Source of the DNA: Macrolepiota albuminosa
Taxonomy: Eukaryota > Basidiomycota > Agaricomycetes > Agaricales > Agaricaceae
Assembly: GCA_027475525.1 (NCBI GenBank)
Contig: JAMWFC010000116.1
Coordinates: 1,921,826-1,985,825 of the forward strand
Length of the DNA: 64,000 nt
Direction: 5' to 3'
The position numbers and the translations under genes were made by a program. Positions 59,895 through 64,000 of the stretch are shown one piece after another; positions within the stretch are counted from its first letter, which is position 1, and every line of letters begins with the position of its first letter. The notes under the pieces are model-generated. The model saw only the letters and a list, made by a program, of their open reading frames with translations. It searched no databases and was not told where the DNA came from.

Positions 59895-60030
59895 GGTTAT
59901 GGGCATCCTTTTTAGGATTACTGGCACTTTCTGAACAGCAAGAGACTACTCTTACACGGTTTTTGATCGCATACATTCAGTCTTTTCCATCCTTTCTGCG
60001 TTATTTTTGGTTCGACTTTGGGTCAGCACA

Positions 60031-63000
60031 ATGACTGATCCTTTTCGACATCGTCATGCCTCCAGGGCTACTTCGTCGTCTTCCAGTACTTTTCAGGGAT
60101 CCTCTGCCACGGGTTCTACCTCTCAGTCGACTTTTACTCGGCATTTGCCACCGCATATGTCCACCCTTCCACCTGATTCTTCAAACACTCTGGTTTCTGA
60201 TTCGCATACAGACATTCCAAAACGGTTTCGGTCTTTCATTCCTCGTGCTTCGTCTACTTTACTTAATCCTTCTTCTCAACCGTCTCCAGCTACGCCTACC
60301 CCGGTTCCCCAAGTTTTACCTTCTTATCCTGTACATGCACCTACACCAGTTCGTTTACCGAATCCTCCTCCCCTTCCCTCTCATACTGCTCAGGTTTTTC
60401 ACACTCCTTCTCGTCCTGTTTCTGTAGTTATGAATAATTTGCCTAATGCAACTTTTACTCCTCCTTCTCCAGTTCCAGTTTTTCATCGACCACCTTCTGT
60501 CTTCATTAATCATCCTGTTCCACCTGTGAGGGCTCGTTCTGTTCATATGCCGCTTTCTCGTCCTCCTTCGGTTTTTCTCAATACTACACCTCGACCGATT
60601 GCAACTCCGGTCCTACCACCTCCACAGGTTCCTGCTCATGTTCAACATCCTCCTCCTCTGGATCGTCATCAGGTTCCGCAAGGCCCACCTCTTTTTCATC
60701 CTCAACCTCCTGCCAATCATCCGACTCCTGTCCCTGTTCCACAACCTGCACCGCATTTGCCTCAACAACATTATTTTCCACAAGCTCCTGTACCACATCC
60801 ACTTTTGCAACATCCTTTTGTACCTCCGGTTGATCAACCTGCCCAACATCTTGTGGGGATGGGTGATCATACTTTACCACCGTATCCAATTGATCCCTTT
60901 CCGCCAGTGGCTCAGCCGGATTATCATTATGCGTACACTCCTCCGCAGGTTACGACCAATCCTGTGCATACGTCTGCTCATTCAGATGCCAAATTGCCTC
61001 CTCTTACTACTATTCCTCGATTCACCTCGGCGGCTGACTGGGGCCTCTGGATCAATCCAGTCATGGCGCTTATCGATCATATGGGTCTGAATGGGCATGT
61101 ATGCCCCTTACCAATACCTGGAGCACCGTATGATCCGACGTGTCGTCTGGCAGTTCCACCCCCTTATCCACCTCACCTTACGAGGGAAGATTCGTTGGTT
61201 TATGAGACTTTTTGGAGGAATGACAACATTTGCTCTTACGTTATATCTGGACGATTATCCGCTGAGATCTTTAATTCACTCCCGCCTGCTCGCACTGGTC
61301 CATATAATTTTCCGACACGTACAGCTCGCGATCTTCTCGACTTTCTCAGGAAACGTTTCAGCGTTGGCAGTGCAGCTTCTGCTCAACGTGTCAAGGATTC
61401 GGTGTTCAGGTTGTCTTGCGCTCCGAATGCTATACCTACATATGTTCAGTCTTGGAGGATAGCCGTGAATCAACTCGCTGCAACTGCCTGGGATTTCACT
61501 CAGTATGAAAAGATACAACGCTTCATGGATGGCATTCCGGATCACAGGGCATACAATGTTCTACGTGAAGAAGTACGACGTTCTTGGGACAATAATCCGG
61601 ATGGTACCTTCGATTTTTTCACTCTTGCCAATACGATACTGGAAATCGACATCGATGTTCGACGTCGTCAGGCCGTCTCTCATTCTCAACCGAAAGCTCA
61701 GACTTCTCAACGCACATCATCTAATCCACAATCGTCGCTATCTTCTACGTCACAACGTCACGATTCATCAAGTGATCTTAAACGTGGTGCAACGAATGAT
61801 GGGTCTAAGGATAATAATAATCGGCCGAGGGCTAATGTAGCGGTTGCAGAGGGATCGACGTTGGACTCGACTACAGAATCTATTACAGCGACACCAGCTT
61901 TTGTTATCGACGATCCAGATAATCCTGTACTCGCTACCATTACCGAGGATGAGGAAAATGATATCGATTTCAACCTTTATGACGTTACTGGGGTTGGGTC
62001 TGATGAAGTTTCATCTTTTTATGCCTTTATGAACTCGATGCCCTCATTGGCATTTGCGAGCATTATGGGCCAATTCAATGCGATTCTCGATTCTGGTTGC
62101 ACTACACATATCATAAAAGATCGACAATTTTTCTGGACCTATCACCCTGATCAAGCGGTTCCTGTTGGTACTGCAAACTGCGGCACTCTGACTACGCTGG
62201 CATGTGGAGAGGTCAAGTTTCGCACTCGAATCAATGGCAAGGATAGGATATTGGTTCTGAAGAATTGTCTCCATGCTCCGGATGTACCCATCAATCTGCT
62301 TTCCGTTGGTTCGATGGTAGAAAATGATATGAAGATTATTTTTACGAAGGATGCGACGACACTAATTTTTCCGACAACTTTGAAGACACTTGGAGGAGAA
62401 TCAATTCAGGCATCAGTTTATAAGAAGCTATCTTTTCTACATTGTGATTTTTTACTACGAAGACACTTGGAGGAGAATCAATTCAGGCATCAGTTTATAA
62501 GAAGCTATCTTTTCTACATTGTGATTTTTTACTACCGGGACAGCAACCTGAAGTATCGTTCCAAAGTCTAGAGGATTCAATGACTTCGTTTCCGAAAATT
62601 TCCGTCACGCCAACTTTGTGGCATCGCAGGATGGGACATCCCGCAAAGGATACGACGAAGGCGGTTCTTACGAAAGATTATGTTAAAGGCATAGAATATA
62701 CGGGACACTTTAGGGATGAACAATGCATCCCTTGTATCATTGGAAAGCAACCGGCTCGACCATTCGATCATCATGAACATCGCGCCGAACATGTTTGCGC
62801 CCTGATACACATGGACTCATGTGGACCGTTTCCGACACGTTTTTCGAATGGGAATACTACGCATTTTCACACCATTTTGGATGACTATTCGAATTTCGGA
62901 AGTACAGAGTTACTGTCAAAGAGGAATATGGCATTGCGACATTTTAAGAGGGTACAGGCAGAGTGGGAATTGAAGTCTGGGAATAAAGTGAAAGTGGTTC

Positions 63001-64000
63001 GTTGTGATGGCGCGAAAGAATTTGTAGAAGGGAAGCTGAAGGAACATTTGGAGGAAAAAGGAATTTCGCTTCAATCCACGGTACCATACGCACACCAACA
63101 GAATGGGAAGGCGGAGCGTTATATTCGGACCATTGAAGATACCGCCCAAACGCTTATGGCTGAATCTGGTTTACCCATTTCGTTTCTTGGGGATGCAATA
63201 TTAACTGCTCAATATCTTCGAAACCGACTACCGACTTCAACTCTCACAGGTCTTACAACTCCGTTTGAAGTTTTGGAAGGATATAAACCCGACCTGTCTC
63301 ATCTTCGGGTCTGGGGTTGCCAATGTTTCGTTTTATATCCGAAAGAGACACGTCGAAAAGGGGATACTAAGAGATTTGAAGCTATATTCGTGGGCTATGA
63401 AGAGGGCCGTTTAGGGTGGAAGGTTAGAGACCTGAATGGGAAGTACTATTTCTCGCGGGACATGGTGTTTAATGAGAATGTGAGAGGAAGATTGAAAGCA
63501 CATTCTATTGGGACACACTCGCCATCTTCGGCTCCATCAATGTCACCAGATAATACTTCAACGGTTATACGATCGGAACCTTACGCTCCAAGAGAAGAAT
63601 TGACTGACGATGATTCAACACATGATGAACTGCCTAAGCCTCGAAGACAAGGTGTCCGTATGGCTGCAGGTCAGGCATACTGGGAAGAAGTGTTGAAGCG
63701 GAATGAACGACTCATGAATCTCCGGGCAAATCGTAAAGCCAGATTGGAACCACATCAGGGATTGTCTGCTATTCTTGATATAGCATCGTTGTTGGCAACC
63801 GCGTCTTTCAGCTTTGATATGGACGATCTTACGCATCTCGAAGATTCGGTCATTTTTGACTTCAAAGCTTATATGACTCATGGCTTCGAACCATTACCAT
63901 TTCGTACACCAAGAGAGTATGATCTCACTAAAGCGCCAGAAAGTTATCAGGAAGTAATGAGACGCAAAGATAAGGACGTTTGGATGATGGCTATGAACAA
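60031..64000 (+). CDS. Copia Gag-Pol polyprotein (partial; interrupted by 77-bp duplication)
   Basis: Start ATG 60031 (MTDPFRHRHASRATSSSS). A long Pro/His-rich N-terminus precedes the capsid-like region (WGLWINPVMALIDHMGL, TYVQSWRIAVNQLA). No CCHC zinc knuckle is visible. Protease: FNAILDSGCTTHIIKDR near 62080. Integrase: HHCC finger WHRRMGH...CIPCIIGK, and DDE residues in HMDSCGPF, VRCDGAKEF and HQQNGKAERYIR. The C-terminal integrase region has LRVWGCQCFV and IFVGYEEGRLGWK. The RT begins at the very end (KDKDVWMMAMN). The frame shifts at 62382-62535 because of a 77-bp tandem copy; with one copy it stays open (LLPGQQPEVSF). Products assemble particles, copy RNA to DNA and integrate it. Confidence 0.9.
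62382..62535. repeat. Exact 77-bp tandem duplication in Copia gag-pol
   Basis: 62382-62458 repeated at 62459-62535, after the protease region. Confidence 0.95.

Larger units (their letters stand above)
59603..64000 (+). mobile_element. Ty1/copia LTR retrotransposon, 3' end outside window
   Basis: A 5' LTR (TGTTG...CAACA) is followed by a gag-pol frame in which integrase precedes the start of reverse transcriptase, the order that defines Copia. The element runs off the right edge just as RT begins. The frame is intact except for one 77-bp duplication, so it is probably recent. It begins 225 bp upstream of the DNMT5 start codon, in opposite orientation. Confidence 0.92.

Noticed and set aside
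578..62535. Reading the 77-bp tandem repeats as minisatellites, recent duplications or programmed frameshift devices
   Set aside because: Identical 77-bp offset in unrelated contexts and disruption of essential genes make an assembly artefact far more likely.

Overview
This window is nuclear DNA from a filamentous basidiomycete, most likely an Agaricomycete. The evidence is dense spliced genes with GT-AG introns of about 50-60 nt, a DNMT5-type DNA methyltransferase, Zn(II)2Cys6 proteins, an Agaricomycete-type LINE tail, a Tc1-like DDE family typical of mushrooms, and Ty3 and Copia retrotransposons. I cannot name the species.

Layout. 1-5.8 kb: a Ty3/gypsy chromovirus-type element entered inside gag (gag, protease, RT, RNase H, integrase, chromodomain, one LTR). 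5.8-9 kb: AT-rich DNA with a decayed second copy of the same Ty3 family. 9.0-13.1 kb: a Tc1/mariner-like DNA transposon with 19-bp inverted repeats, a TA duplication and a dead transposase. 13.9-18.6 kb: two paralogous SAM methyltransferases and a wax-synthase-type acyltransferase, which look like a small tailoring-gene cluster. 19-28 kb: pantothenate synthetase, dolichyldiphosphatase, a C2H2 zinc-finger protein and phosphoglucomutase. 30.6-34 kb: divergent NAD(P)HX dehydratase and BCS1-like AAA ATPase. 35.8-36.8 kb: a 5'-truncated LINE. 37-44 kb: a GH16 glucanase, a protein made of tandem Zn2Cys6 clusters, and two neighbouring genes sharing a Cys2-Trp-His-Cys motif. 44.6-52 kb: a sirtuin and PEX7 sharing a 94-bp promoter, an EFM7-like methyltransferase, an F-box protein and CRIPT. 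52.3-59.4 kb: a very large DNMT5 gene (cytosine methyltransferase + RING + SNF2 ATPase). 59.6-64 kb: a Copia element inserted just upstream of DNMT5 and running off the end.

Two cross-cutting observations matter. First, ten tandem duplications, each offset by exactly 77 bp, are scattered through genes, transposons and intergenic DNA and break several reading frames. They look like unmerged contig overlaps from a k=77 de Bruijn assembly, not biology, so genes they interrupt should not be called pseudogenes. Second, the Copia leader near 59.7 kb carries the same segment twice, once with a 57-nt GT-AG intron and once with that intron precisely missing. This looks like a reverse-transcribed record of splicing inside the element.

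Genome-defence context: the transposon relics carry many C-to-T and G-to-A type changes (Trp to stop, Glu to Lys), and the same window encodes the DNA methyltransferase DNMT5, with an N-terminal PCNA-binding (PIP-box) motif.
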